Positions 17,119-25,748 of a stretch of 64,000 nt of DNA are shown in pieces. The stretch's first letter is position 1, and each line of letters opens with the position of its first letter. This DNA comes from CAZFMJ01 sp964520045 (GTDB lineage: Bacteria; Elusimicrobiota; Elusimicrobia; Elusimicrobiales; CAZFMJ01), in the NCBI GenBank assembly GCA_964520045.1, contig CAZFMJ010000005.1, positions 1-64,000 on the forward strand, written 5' to 3'. The position numbers and the translations under genes were made by a program. The notes under the pieces are model-generated. The model was not told the DNA's origin and did not search any database. It saw nothing but the letters and a program-made list of their open reading frames with translations.

Positions 17119-17938
17119 GCCGCAATTCTTTTTTTCTTCGTCCAGACAGAAAATTTTTACCCGTAACTACCGGACGGCCAAGCCTTTTTTCAAGTTTCCG
17201 GCGGGCTATCCCCGCTATTTCTCCGCCCTCTTTGGCATCGGTTCTCAATTTGGGCACTCCGCGAGAATCTTCGGTGCGGTGAATTTCCGCAGCCGCCCGT
17301 TCCCCAAGCATAGTGAATATAAGCTCAAAATCATCCATGTGGTCGCGCAGGTTTTCCCGCTTCAAGCCCTTCAATTCCTTGTATTCGCTCGGGGTTATGC
17401 CGAAAGCGGCTTTTGATATTTCAGCAGTCAGTATTTCATAGTCCCTATCCTCTTCCGCTCCCCTTTTTTTCCATTCATCCGTCAGTTCAGCGCGGATAAC
17501 TATGCCGCGCATTCTTTTTTCAATCCAATCTTCCGAATATCCTTTCAATTTATAAAGTGTTCTTGTTCTTTTAGCCGCCAATTCCGGATTTTCTATTTCC
17601 TGAATCCGCTCATAACCGACCTTTGCCAGCCAGCGCTTAAAAGGCTCTGCTTTTGGAGAGTGGATAGACTGAATTATCCTGAAAATTCCTTCTGTATTGG
17701 CGCAATTCATTTTCTGAACACCACCTTCAGTAGGGACTTCAAGGGTATGTACAATTTGTACCCACCCTTCCGCCAATTTAGTGTCGCGCTGTTTCATTTT
17801 CTGTATATATTGTTTTGAGTCCCTTGATTCTGTAAGAGCCGCCACAACATCCTCAACAACAAACCACCATTCTTCGTTGTGGATAGTCCTGCGTATTTTT
17901 TTACCCCGGAAAAGAGCCATCTGGGATTCATTGCCCAT
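17108..17938 (-). CDS. Bro-N domain protein (phage antirepressor-like)
   Basis: 276 residues from ATG 17938, which is chosen because a GGGAG ribosome site precedes it and it starts 1 nt after the helicase stop; the longer frame from 18010 would run into the helicase gene. The N-terminal Bro-N fold is clear: RRTIHNEEWWFVVEDVVAAL, then MNCANTEGIFRIIQSIHSPKA and FKRWLAKVGYERIQEIENP. The C-terminal half (EILTAEISKAAFGITPSEYK, LRDHMDDFELIFTMLGE) belongs to the same conserved bacterial family. Bro-N domains bind DNA in phage and baculovirus proteins. The role in this operon, regulatory or effector, is unknown. Confidence 0.88.
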   Translation of the reverse strand: MGNESQMALFRGKKIRRTIHNEEWWFVVEDVVAALTESRDSKQYIQKMKQRDTKLAEGWVQIVHTLEVPTEGGVQKMNCANTEGIFRIIQSIHSPKAEPFKRWLAKVGYERIQEIENPELAAKRTRTLYKLKGYSEDWIEKRMRGIVIRAELTDEWKKRGAEEDRDYEILTAEISKAAFGITPSEYKELKGLKRENLRDHMDDFELIFTMLGERAAAEIHRTEDSRGVPKLRTDAKEGGEIAGIARRKLEKRLGRPVVTGKNFLSGRRKKELRHDE

Positions 17939-17939
17939 T

Positions 17940-20900
17940 TTATTCTCCCTTAGAAAAATATTCCGAAAGTATAACTTCGCTGGGGCTGTTGGTATTGCCG
18001 GAGGAATCAATCAAATGACCCTCCATAAGTCGGCGCGGCACATATTTTTGGACCAAAGCGAGTATCTTAAGAGGATTAACAGCATTGCCGCCGGATTTTA
18101 CAGCCTTATTGAGCTCCAGCAAAGCCTTTTTTGTGGTCTGGCGCGGCAAGCCGCCCTCTTCCAGACGCTTCAGCAATTTTGCCAGATATGATTCCTGCTC
18201 ATCCGTGAACTGTCGGAAATCGCGGATTGCTTTCAGTATGCGGATTATCTGGGTTGCGCTGTCGCGTCCGCCCCGAGCCGACGGCTCCGCGTCATCCGGC
18301 ATGGTTGCCAACTCAAAAGCATGTTTATTTCTTTCTAACAGTTCAAAGAAATCATTCCCCCATGACGCGCGGGCGGTAGAAGTTTCAGCTTCTAACATCT
18401 GTGCGGCGGCCATGAAATCCAGCTCAGCGCAGCCGTCGCCGGCTGCGCTGAAAAATTTCTGTATTTTGCCTTTACGAAAATAGGTAAGCAAACTGCGCGC
18501 TGTGATTGCAATGGTCCTCGCTGTTCTGGCCTTTTTGGGTAAACGTTTGATTTTGGAAAACAGGTCGGGGTTTTTGTCCCTGATATCCCTGATAATTTGC
18601 AGATATTTCAACTCGGTATCATCAGCTTCGTCTTCGCCGGTAATAGTCTTACGGGACATCAGCCGGTTGAAGAGCTCATGTGATTCCACCGTTTCGCCAT
18701 CGGTCAAAAGTCTGGCATCCGCGCCAAGCAAGGAGATAAAAGCGTGTATTTTAGCTTCCGCCGCTTCCCGGAGTTTTATCTGGTCATTGCCGTGCGTAGA
18801 CGGAAAAAAATTGTAGGTATAGATAATTGGGAATGCGGTATCCACGCGGTTTATGCGGCCAACTCTCTGCATAAGGCGGGTGGGGTTCCACGGGATGTCG
18901 TAGTTGATTACCACATTAGCCCGATGCAGGTTTACGCCCTCAGATAAAACATCGGTCGCGACAAGCAATCTGNNNNNNNNNNTTCCCGGATGCCCGCGCT
19001 GGATTGGCCTGTATAAGCCAGGACTTTGCCGGGATAATGCTCCTCCATCCGGCGCGCGATATAATCCGCGGTTTCTTTTGACTCGGTAAAAATTATCAGC
19101 TTGCTTTTCCTAAGCACCGCGTCTTCCCGTAATATTTTTATAAGCTCAAGAAGTTTGGGGTCGCGCTTAACTTCCGCCCACAAAGTTTTTATTTGATTGA
19201 GAACTTTTAAATCATTTTCCAAATCCTTAATGAATTTTTTATCAAACTCTGCGGCGGAATATTTTTCCGCTTTGTCTTCGTCTATCAGGCGTTGTATGGA
19301 TTCAAAATCATTTTCCTCTATAAACTCGAAAATGCGGTTTATGTGTTTCTTGCTCGCATAGACATTGCCCTTTTGAAACTCTTTGATAAACAGCGCATAC
19401 GAATGGATAAACCTGTCCAAACTGCTTCGGAACGCGTGGAAACTGCTTTCAAGGCGCTTGATAAGCAGTATTTTCATGAACTTGCCCATATTGGTTTGAG
19501 CAAGTTTTTCAGGCTGAGTCACTTCGCCTTTGTAATAGAGCAAAGGCGTATAGCGGGCGTATTTGAAATCGCCGGTAATCAGCTTTATCGTCGCGTCAAA
19601 CACCCGCCCTTCTTTGTCATTTAACTTATAAAAAACGGGGGCTGGGTCTTCAACATCAGGGAATCTAAGATTCTGTTTTTTCAGGTCGCCGCTAAAATAC
19701 CGCTCAATTTCTTTGCGGGTGCGCCGAACCATCAGATATTTCAGCGCCTTTTCCCGCACTTCTTTGGCATTCTGCTTTGATACGGCGATAAAATCTTCCC
19801 TATCTTTATGCCGATCCAGTTTATCCAACCCTTTTCGGAGCCGGGCAAAAAAAGCTTCAATGTCCGGCATGTTGGGGATTGTGCTCTTGCGGGCATTTTG
19901 AAAAAGTTTAATCTGGCTAAGAAGGTCTTTGGGTGAATTATTATATGGCGTCGCTGTGACCAAAATTACGCGCTTGCCCCGGCAAATTTGGGCCAGTTTT
20001 TCATAGGTTACATTGGATTCGCTGCGGAAGCGGTGAGCCTCGTCAATAAAAATGTTCTTGAATTTTTCCGTTCCGGCGGCCGCCAAATCATCAAGCTTGC
20101 CTATGGATTCAAAAGTAGCGGCGCGAACGCCGAAATCAGAGAATACATTGGGCCAGGAACCGGGATTGCTTTTTTCCAGCAGCATGGGCGGCGCCACGAC
20201 CAGACTGCGCCCGTCTAATTGGTTTGCCAGCATCGCGGAAATATAAGTTTTGCCCAATCCCACGACATCGGAGATAAAAACACCGCCGTATTCTTCCAGA
20301 ATTTTTTTTGCGTTTAGAACAGCCTGCTCCTGATACTCAAGTTTTTTGAATCCATGGGGAAGGTATTCAAAATAAACCTCGCCATTACGGCTTATTTCGT
20401 CCTTGAAATACTCATACAGGAATTTGAGGTAAAGTTCGTACGGCGTAACGGCGTCATTGAGCCACGTCTTTGTTTGAATAGTTTGGACATACTCGTCTTT
20501 TACGTCGACAGCGTCTTCCCAAAGCTCGTTAAATTTCCGCAGAGCGAAATCGTAATCGGCGCGGTTTTTAAGTTCGACATTAAATTCAAGATTATCAATT
20601 AATCCGGCTCGGGAAAAATTACTGGAGCCCGTAATTACCCTGCCCTTGTCGCGATCACCCTCGGCAAAGGTCATTATGTAAAGTTTGGCATGTATGTTCT
20701 GCGACGGGTATGCTTTTATTTCCAGTTTGCCGTTTTTTAGCCATTCCAGAAATTTATGAACACCCCGCTCAATACCGCTATTATCAGGGGAATGTTCCAT
20801 CTCAGAAGCCACTTGACGGGTAAAATTCTCTTTCGCTTCCGCATGGGAAAACTGAAACGTCTCTTGGCGGGCTTGATTGATAAGTTGGACGGTATCGCGA

Positions 20901-21097
20901 TTTGTGCCGATTCCGATTAAAATTCTTATTTTTTCGGTCTTTTCCAATGATTGGGAGAGGGAGTAGAAACCGGAAGTATAGAAATAACCGACAAGAACGT
21001 CAAAAAAACGCGTGTCTTTTACTAAAATCTTAAACCGCTCAAGGAGGCTGTGTCCGGTTTCATTAGTGATGAATGTTAAATCCGAACAGTCTGTCAT
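17940..21097 (-). CDS. PLD-like nuclease/SNF2-type helicase fusion, interrupted by an assembly gap
   Basis: About 1,050 visible residues. The N-terminal phospholipase-D-like domain has NIHAKLYIM (about residue 133) and [10 protein letters not shown] (about residue 154), one HKD-type half-site. The SNF2/superfamily 2 helicase follows with [15 protein letters not shown] (Walker A, about 276), [11 protein letters not shown] (about 349) and [10 protein letters not shown], and after the gap [14 protein letters not shown] and [10 protein letters not shown]. Ten Ns at 18973-18982 lie within helicase motif IV-V and the frame changes across them; roughly 20 codons are probably missing. ATG 21097 is chosen because longer frames enter the tmRNA gene, whose 3' end is 5 nt upstream; no ribosome site is visible. 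It is the first gene of the operon with Bro-N, methyltransferase and RhuM. Confidence 0.88.
18973..18982. other. Assembly gap (10 Ns)
   Basis: Ten Ns inside the helicase gene. The flanking codons are in different frames, so the real missing length is not 10 nt; the helicase core suggests that about 60 nt are absent. Confidence 0.99.
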
Positions 21098-21102
21098 AAA
21101 AT

Positions 21103-21455
21103 TGGTGGAGGCGCCGGGATTCGCACCCGGGTCCGGCAATCGCAAAATCCGAATCACTACAGGCTTATCTCCGGTTTAGTCTCGCAGAACCCGCGGAACC
21201 GGAGAATCCAAAGGCTCTGCAAGCTCCGTTGAATTTAAACAGCGCGGGACGGAACAAGCCCGCTCTGCCGATCCCGCTTCTTGACGCCGGCTCCGGTCTA
21301 ACGGGAGCAGACCGGACGGCGAGGCTCACTTAAGCGTGGGCCCAAGCCAGTTCGTTTGTGTTGGCTTTTGTGTTTTTGACCCTTTTTTACCTGGCCTGGT
21401 CAACCAGGGCCTGCAACCCGGATTTAACTTATCACCGTCGAACCTATTCGCCCCC
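21103..21455 (-). ncRNA. ssrA: tmRNA (transfer-messenger RNA)
   Basis: The 353-nt gene rescues stalled ribosomes by tagging the nascent chain for proteolysis. The 5' end GGGGGCG (21455-21449) pairs with CGCCTCC before an encoded ACCA (3' end 21103) to form the 7-bp acceptor stem; the third pair is G-U, the alanine identity element. The 5' region continues with the conserved AATAGGTTCGACGG, and the 3' region has the T-arm GGGTGCGAATCCC. The tag frame follows the typical GTC and reads KNTKANTNELAWAHA then TAA (21377-21330). It ends in AHA rather than the usual LAA-like tail. GC-rich stems between 21190 and 21320 fit the pseudoknot region. The helicase start codon is 5 nt downstream. Confidence 0.95.
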
Positions 21456-21594
21456 ATTTGTCGTGGTATTCGGCTTCCTGCCTCAACCATTTCCTCGCAT
21501 TTGACCGCAAATGCTTCGGTCACGTCTTCTTCATTTCGGGCCGATTGATAATCGTCCCATGAAATTCATCGGGCAAGTTTCGCTTCGAAAGGGG
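21456..21594 (-). pseudogene. Coding-like remnant upstream of tmRNA
   Basis: Read on the minus strand, one frame gives TPFEAKLAR, a TGA, then ISWDDYQSARNEEDVTEAF and AVKCEEMVEAGSRIPRQ, running into the tmRNA 5' end. The composition looks protein-like and is interrupted only by the TGA, but the family is not recognised and no start is credible. It may be a decayed gene or chance; the tmRNA promoter must also lie in this interval. Confidence 0.25.
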
Positions 21595-21643
21595 TTTTGT
21601 TTTACCCTCTACCTTCTACCATTTACCGTTTACCATCTGCATT
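21595..21643. repeat. Intergenic pyrimidine-rich TACC repeat
   Basis: TTTTGTTTTACC followed by CTCTACCTTCTACC and ATTTACCGTTTACC, a close relative of the arm at 23945-23983 and more distantly of 10350-10436. It lies between the tmRNA and the PBP1A promoter. Confidence 0.65.
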
Positions 21644-21668
21644 GCTCTTATTCTATAAAATAATCGTC

Positions 21669-21695
21669 TTGTTATCATGCCCTATTTTGTATAAT
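21669..21695 (+). promoter_or_regulatory. Putative promoter of the PBP1A gene
   Basis: TTGTTA (21669-21674), a 15-nt spacer and a perfect TATAAT (21690-21695). The spacer is short, but the -10 box is ideal, and the leader to ATG 21713 would be only about 11 nt, which agrees with the absence of a ribosome binding site there. Confidence 0.5.
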
Positions 21696-21712
21696 ACTGG
21701 AAAATCACAGCC

Positions 21713-23869
21713 ATGACCAGATTGCTTGAAATCATACGGATATTGAAGGAAACTCTTGTTCAGCAAAGACGCTCCACAATATATTCCGCCGTATTTCTGA
21801 TATTTTCCGCAGTATTTTCTTTCTCCTATATTCTGAGAACAATTCTTCTGGGTCTTCCCTCAATATTAATGCTTGAGGATTACACCCCGTCCATTACCAC
21901 CAGAGTCTTTGATATAAATCAGCAGTTAATATCCGAGTTTTCCATAGAAAAAAGAGCCCTTATTCCCTTAAATAAAATACCGGTCGATATGCAGAACGCG
22001 GTCATAGCCATGGAAGACAACCGCTTCTTCAAACACTGGGGGGTATCGCCAAAAGGAATGATGCGCGCCGCCCTTAACGACATACTTCACAGAAAGGCGG
22101 CGCAGGGAGGCTCCACGATAACCCAGCAGCTTTCAAAGCTTATTTTTTTGAAACCGGAAAAAACCATTTCAAGAAAAATAAGGGAAATACTGCTTGCTCT
22201 TCAAATTGAACGCAATTTCAGCAAACCGGAGATACTTCAGCTTTATCTTAACCAGATATATTTCGGGAGCGGAGTATACGGAGTTCAGTCGGCCGGAAAA
22301 CTTTACTTCGGAAAAGAAGTCGCGGATCTGACGCTGTCGGAATGCGCCCTTCTGGCCGGTCTCCTTCCGGCTCCCGAAACCTATTCGCCGTTCGCTCATC
22401 CCGACAGGGCAAAATTTCGCAGATCTCTGGTTTTAAGGCGGATGTATGAGGAAGGCTATATAACCCGCGAGGAAATGCGCCAATCAAACACAGAGACCAT
22501 CCCTCAGTCTAAATCTTTTGTGACTTCCGCAAAAGCCGCGTATTTCATTGAATATATCAGGCAAATTCTAGAGCCTAAATACGGCTTTAACGCGCTTTGG
22601 AAAGGCGGACTCAACATTTATACTACGCTTGACCTGAACATACAGACCGCGGCGGAAACGATAATGGAGCAAAATCTCGCGGTGGCGGAAGCGGAAGCGG
22701 CCAAAGAAAGGGCGCGCAAAAATGAAATGACCCCGCCGGATGAAATCGACACGGCCACTCACACATGGCGGCTTCAGGGATCGTTTGTTTTACTGGATAT
22801 AAAGACAGGCGGAATCCGCGCCATGATCGGCGGAAGAGATTATAAGGAAACGCAGTTTAACAGAACCACGCAGGCTTCGCGCCAGCCGGGCTCCACTTTT
22901 AAGCCTTTTGTATGGATGGCGGCTCTTATGAACGGATATACCGCAGCTTCCATAGTGCAGGACGCTCCGGTCGCTTATTATTACGACGGCAGAGATTGGC
23001 GGCTTCTTGAAGGGGCTACCGACCAGTATTCAATAGACGCGGCCATACAGCCTTTTGCCGGCAATAAAGACTTTAAAATATGGGTTCCCAATAATTTTGA
23101 CGCAAAATTCATGGGGCCGATAACGCTGCGCAAGGGCTTGTCTCTGTCGCGCAACATGGCATCCATATATCTGGTTGACAAAATCGGCGCTTCGCTGGTT
23201 GTTGAAACGGCGAAAAAAGCGGGCATAACAAAGCAGCTTGAAGCCGTCCCCTCCATAGGGCTGGGCACGGCTGTGGTCTCCCCCCTTGAAATGGCAAATG
23301 CATTCGCCACTTTCGCAAACAGCGGGATACACACGGAGCCCTGCAGCGTGCTGAAAATCACCGACGCCCAGGGAAAAATTCTTGAAGAATATATCTCTTC
23401 GGAAAAAGAAGAATTTTCTCCGCAATATTCTTATTTAATCGTGAATTTAATGAAAGGGGTTGTGGAAAACGGCACCGCCAGATATGCGCGCAAACTCAGA
23501 CGCCCCATAGCGGGCAAAACCGGAACTACCCAGGAAAACCGCGATTTATGGTTTATAGGCATGACTCCGGATGTGGCAGCGGCGGCATGGATGGGGTATG
23601 ATGATTCCGCATCGCTCGGAGGAAAAGACTGGACTGGAGGCTCCACGGTACTGCCATGGTGGACGGCTATCATGGAAGAAGCGTTAAAAGATCAGCCGGT
23701 GCGCGATTTCCCCATACCTGAAGGCATTTTGTTCGCCAATATAGACGCAACCACCGGAAAGCTGGCTCTTCCCACCTGCAAAAACAGAATTCTTGAGGCA
23801 TTCATAAAAGGCACCGAACCGAAAGAATTCTGCGATGTCGAGCACGAAGATTCTCCCGCAAATCAGTGA
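21713..23869 (+). CDS. Class A penicillin-binding protein PBP1A-like
   Basis: A bifunctional peptidoglycan glycosyltransferase/transpeptidase of 718 residues acting on lipid II at the outer face of the inner membrane. One signal-anchor helix spans about residues 24-46. The GT51 domain has the catalytic Glu in MEDNRFFKHWG (about 101) and GGSTITQQLSK, then RKIREILLALQIE. The transpeptidase domain has SxxK as GSTFKPF (Ser about 394), SRN (about 479) and KTGTT (about 602). All catalytic motifs are intact. The length is normal for the family. It is isolated on the plus strand and converges with the PorV-like gene; a repeat with inverted arms separates the two stop codons. Confidence 0.95.
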   Translation: MTRLLEIIRILKETLVQQRRSTIYSAVFLIFSAVFSFSYILRTILLGLPSILMLEDYTPSITTRVFDINQQLISEFSIEKRALIPLNKIPVDMQNAVIAMEDNRFFKHWGVSPKGMMRAALNDILHRKAAQGGSTITQQLSKLIFLKPEKTISRKIREILLALQIERNFSKPEILQLYLNQIYFGSGVYGVQSAGKLYFGKEVADLTLSECALLAGLLPAPETYSPFAHPDRAKFRRSLVLRRMYEEGYITREEMRQSNTETIPQSKSFVTSAKAAYFIEYIRQILEPKYGFNALWKGGLNIYTTLDLNIQTAAETIMEQNLAVAEAEAAKERARKNEMTPPDEIDTATHTWRLQGSFVLLDIKTGGIRAMIGGRDYKETQFNRTTQASRQPGSTFKPFVWMAALMNGYTAASIVQDAPVAYYYDGRDWRLLEGATDQYSIDAAIQPFAGNKDFKIWVPNNFDAKFMGPITLRKGLSLSRNMASIYLVDKIGASLVVETAKKAGITKQLEAVPSIGLGTAVVSPLEMANAFATFANSGIHTEPCSVLKITDAQGKILEEYISSEKEEFSPQYSYLIVNLMKGVVENGTARYARKLRRPIAGKTGTTQENRDLWFIGMTPDVAAAAWMGYDDSASLGGKDWTGGSTVLPWWTAIMEEALKDQPVRDFPIPEGILFANIDATTGKLALPTCKNRILEAFIKGTEPKEFCDVEHEDSPANQ

Positions 23870-23870
23870 C

Positions 23871-23983
23871 GACAAAAGACGGTAAACGGTAGACGGGAAA
23901 TGGCAGAAGGGAACCGGCAAGCGGAAGATAAAAAACGTTTTTGTTTTACCGTCTACCTTCTCCCGTCTACCTTTTACCTTCTG
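23871..23983. repeat. Inverted-arm TACC repeat between convergent genes
   Basis: Fills the whole 115-bp space between the PBP1A stop and the PorV-like stop. The left arm (AAAGACGGTAAACGGTAGACGGG) is purine-rich; the right arm (TTTTACCGTCTACCTTCTCC and CGTCTACCTTTTACC) is its imperfect reverse complement, so the transcript of either strand could fold into a long hairpin. It could serve both genes as a bidirectional terminator. Confidence 0.65.
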
Positions 23984-23984
23984 C

Positions 23985-25562
23985 TTATTCAATCTGCTTT
24001 AAAAATTCGCGGACTATGCCGTTTTTGGGATTTATTTCCAAAGCCTTATTCCAAAACATCTTTGCCTTTGCTTTCTGATCCATAAGAAGGAAAGCGCTTC
24101 CCATTATTTCAAGAGCCGTTTCATTGCTGGGCTCCAAATCCAGCACATCCTGCGCCCTGCGTATGGCGAGATCGTATTTGCCGTCATAAACCGCCTGTCT
24201 GGCGTCATAAATCTTCTGATCTATGAATGTAAAGATTTCGGGGCCTTCGGGCTTTCTGGTCATTTCAGAGACACCGGCTTCGCGTTCCACAGTATTGAGC
24301 AGAGACAGCAGATTATCGCTCTTGGGATTTTTGTTGAAGGCGTGCCGGAGGGCATTCACGGCCGTCTTGCTGTCTTTGCCTTCCACATAGCCGATTATGC
24401 CTCTTCTAATAAGAGTCGCGCTCTCTTCCGCCCCAACCGCCTCCGGAACATAGCTCACCGCACCCTGCAGTCTGCCCAGCATTCTTTTTATTTCGGCATT
24501 GCCCGGATCGGCATCAATCGCCGCCTGGAATTTTTCCACTGTCTTAATGAAATTGCCCGCCTTGAAAGCCTGCATGCCCTGCTCGATAACATCCCTTACT
24601 TCCCTGCTATGCTCGGCGCGGTAAGATTCGCCGAGCTTTACCGAAAAAGAGAACCGGGTAGTGGTTCCCAGATCATGTATGCCCTGCGCTATATCCAGCC
24701 CCAGACTCCTGTATCTCAGCCCGAATCCGAAATCGGCTTCCTGCAGACCCGGCGCGCCAAGCATCCCGAAACGCAGTCCCCACCAATTCATAAGCCAGTA
24801 CTCGCCGCCGAACCTCCAATTCATATCCGCGCTCTGAGGCTTTGCCACATCAAACCCGAAAATTAACCGGCCCTTAAAAAGGCTCAGCGCATTTCCGACT
24901 TTCAATATGACGGGAAGCTTATCATCGGTGTCTCCTGATTTGATGGTCACGGCGTTTTGAATGCCGAATGCCAAACGATACACGCTGCTGAATCTGCGCA
25001 GCATCGCCAAATCCACCGACTGAAAATTATCGCTTGAGGTGTCAAGGCTTCTTTGCAGGCTCTTTACCATAAAGCCGAATGATACTTTATCGCTGACATC
25101 CCGGCCCCATGAAAATCCCACCGCCCGCTCCGTATTGCTGAAGCTCCCGAGCTTGGAAACCCCTATTATTTCGTCGCCCGACGAATTTGTCTGAACGGCT
25201 ATTTTTTCAAACCCGCCGCACTGAAGCTGGGTAACATTCACCGCCCACGTTCCGCGCGTGGGAGTGGGATTTGCGTATGTAAGGAATGAGAGGGAAGTCT
25301 TGGCGAAAAGATTGGCCTGCATCGAAGAAAATTCTTTACGCTCAAGCATGACCATGGCCGCCGGATTCCAATACGACGCGGTCGCGTCGTCGGCAATCGC
25401 AAAAAAGGCCCCCCCCATGCCGAGCGCCCTGGCCCCCGCGCCATAAGCCATAAACTGGCCCGGGATGCCGCCGCTCTGGGCAAAAATAATGGCGGGGAAA
25501 AATAACGCCCCAACAAAAACAAAAAAAAAAAAACCCCCGCCATAATAAAAAAATCTTTTCAT
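23985..25562 (-). CDS. PorV/PorQ-like outer membrane beta-barrel protein with C-terminal TPRs
   Basis: 525 residues from ATG 25562; the frame reaches 25589, but 25562 is followed at once by a signal peptide (MKRFFYY, a Gly/Phe/Val core, cleavage near IIFAQ). Residues about 30-310 match the PorV/UPF0164 outer-membrane family: GARALGMGGAFFAIADDATASYWNPAA, TYANPTPT, GISWGRDVS-like strands and many alternating amphipathic strands. Residues about 320-525 are tetratricopeptide-like helices (FQAAIDADPGNAEIKRMLG, AQDVLDLEPSNETALEIMG, FWNKALEINPKNGIV). In type IX secretion PorV accepts cargo carrying a C-terminal sorting domain; the adjacent upstream gene encodes such a cargo. A run of 13 T lies in the signal-peptide coding region. 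Its own promoter is seen at 25686-25713. Confidence 0.85.
   Translation of the reverse strand: MKRFFYYGGGFFFFVFVGALFFPAIIFAQSGGIPGQFMAYGAGARALGMGGAFFAIADDATASYWNPAAMVMLERKEFSSMQANLFAKTSLSFLTYANPTPTRGTWAVNVTQLQCGGFEKIAVQTNSSGDEIIGVSKLGSFSNTERAVGFSWGRDVSDKVSFGFMVKSLQRSLDTSSDNFQSVDLAMLRRFSSVYRLAFGIQNAVTIKSGDTDDKLPVILKVGNALSLFKGRLIFGFDVAKPQSADMNWRFGGEYWLMNWWGLRFGMLGAPGLQEADFGFGLRYRSLGLDIAQGIHDLGTTTRFSFSVKLGESYRAEHSREVRDVIEQGMQAFKAGNFIKTVEKFQAAIDADPGNAEIKRMLGRLQGAVSYVPEAVGAEESATLIRRGIIGYVEGKDSKTAVNALRHAFNKNPKSDNLLSLLNTVEREAGVSEMTRKPEGPEIFTFIDQKIYDARQAVYDGKYDLAIRRAQDVLDLEPSNETALEIMGSAFLLMDQKAKAKMFWNKALEINPKNGIVREFLKQIE
25521..25533 (-). repeat. Homopolymer T13 in the signal peptide of the PorV-like gene
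   Basis: Thirteen As on the plus strand (T13 in the coding strand, preceded by G5) encode the GGFFFF part of the signal peptide about 10 codons after the start. Runs this long are slippage-prone; the present length leaves the gene in frame. Confidence 0.9.
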
Positions 25563-25685
25563 TTTCAGTTCGGCAACCCGACCCTCCACCGCAGTGGAGT
25601 CGAAGCTTTGCGCCGCCGCCTTACAGCGACTTTGCTATTATCGTAAAAGGACTATGTTACAGACGCATTAAGTCCCTATATAAAT

Positions 25686-25713
25686 AGTATAACAGATATT
25701 TTTGATTTGTCAA
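25686..25713 (-). promoter_or_regulatory. Sigma-70 promoter for the PorV-like gene
   Basis: On the minus strand: TTGACA (25713-25708), a 16-nt spacer and TATACT (25691-25686). Transcription would start near 25679, leaving a leader of about 117 nt that holds no recognised motif. The promoter begins right behind the giant gene's stop codon, so the PorV-like gene can be expressed independently of it. Confidence 0.65.
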
Positions 25714-25748
25714 GGGGTATACTATTGACGCGTCAATGTATTACCCCT
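25713..25748. promoter_or_regulatory. 36-nt imperfect palindrome over the giant gene's stop codon
   Basis: Outer arms AGGGGTA/TACCCCT enclose the perfect 14-bp palindrome ATTGACGCGTCAAT (25724-25737), which contains the TGA stop of the giant gene (25733-25735). The left end touches the -35 box of the PorV-like promoter. It could be an operator or an RNA hairpin closing the giant transcript; it lacks a U tract. Confidence 0.45.

Noticed and set aside
12463..21097. A complete DISARM or BREX system
   Set aside because: No DrmA/DrmB (DUF1998), PglZ, BrxC or Lon-like gene is present; only the general types helicase, PLD and methyltransferase are shared.
10237..21102. A second copy of the ssrA 3' end as an attachment site for an island
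   Set aside because: Reading the region by eye I found no second GGTGGAGGCGCC-like sequence; an att site may lie elsewhere or be decayed.
21098..21157. A longer helicase start at 21157
   Set aside because: Those codons are the 3' end of the tmRNA, including its T-arm and CCA; the ATG at 21097 is the first credible start.
21326..21548. Overlapping 65-70 codon frames on both strands over ssrA
   Set aside because: They overlap the structured tmRNA and show no protein family.
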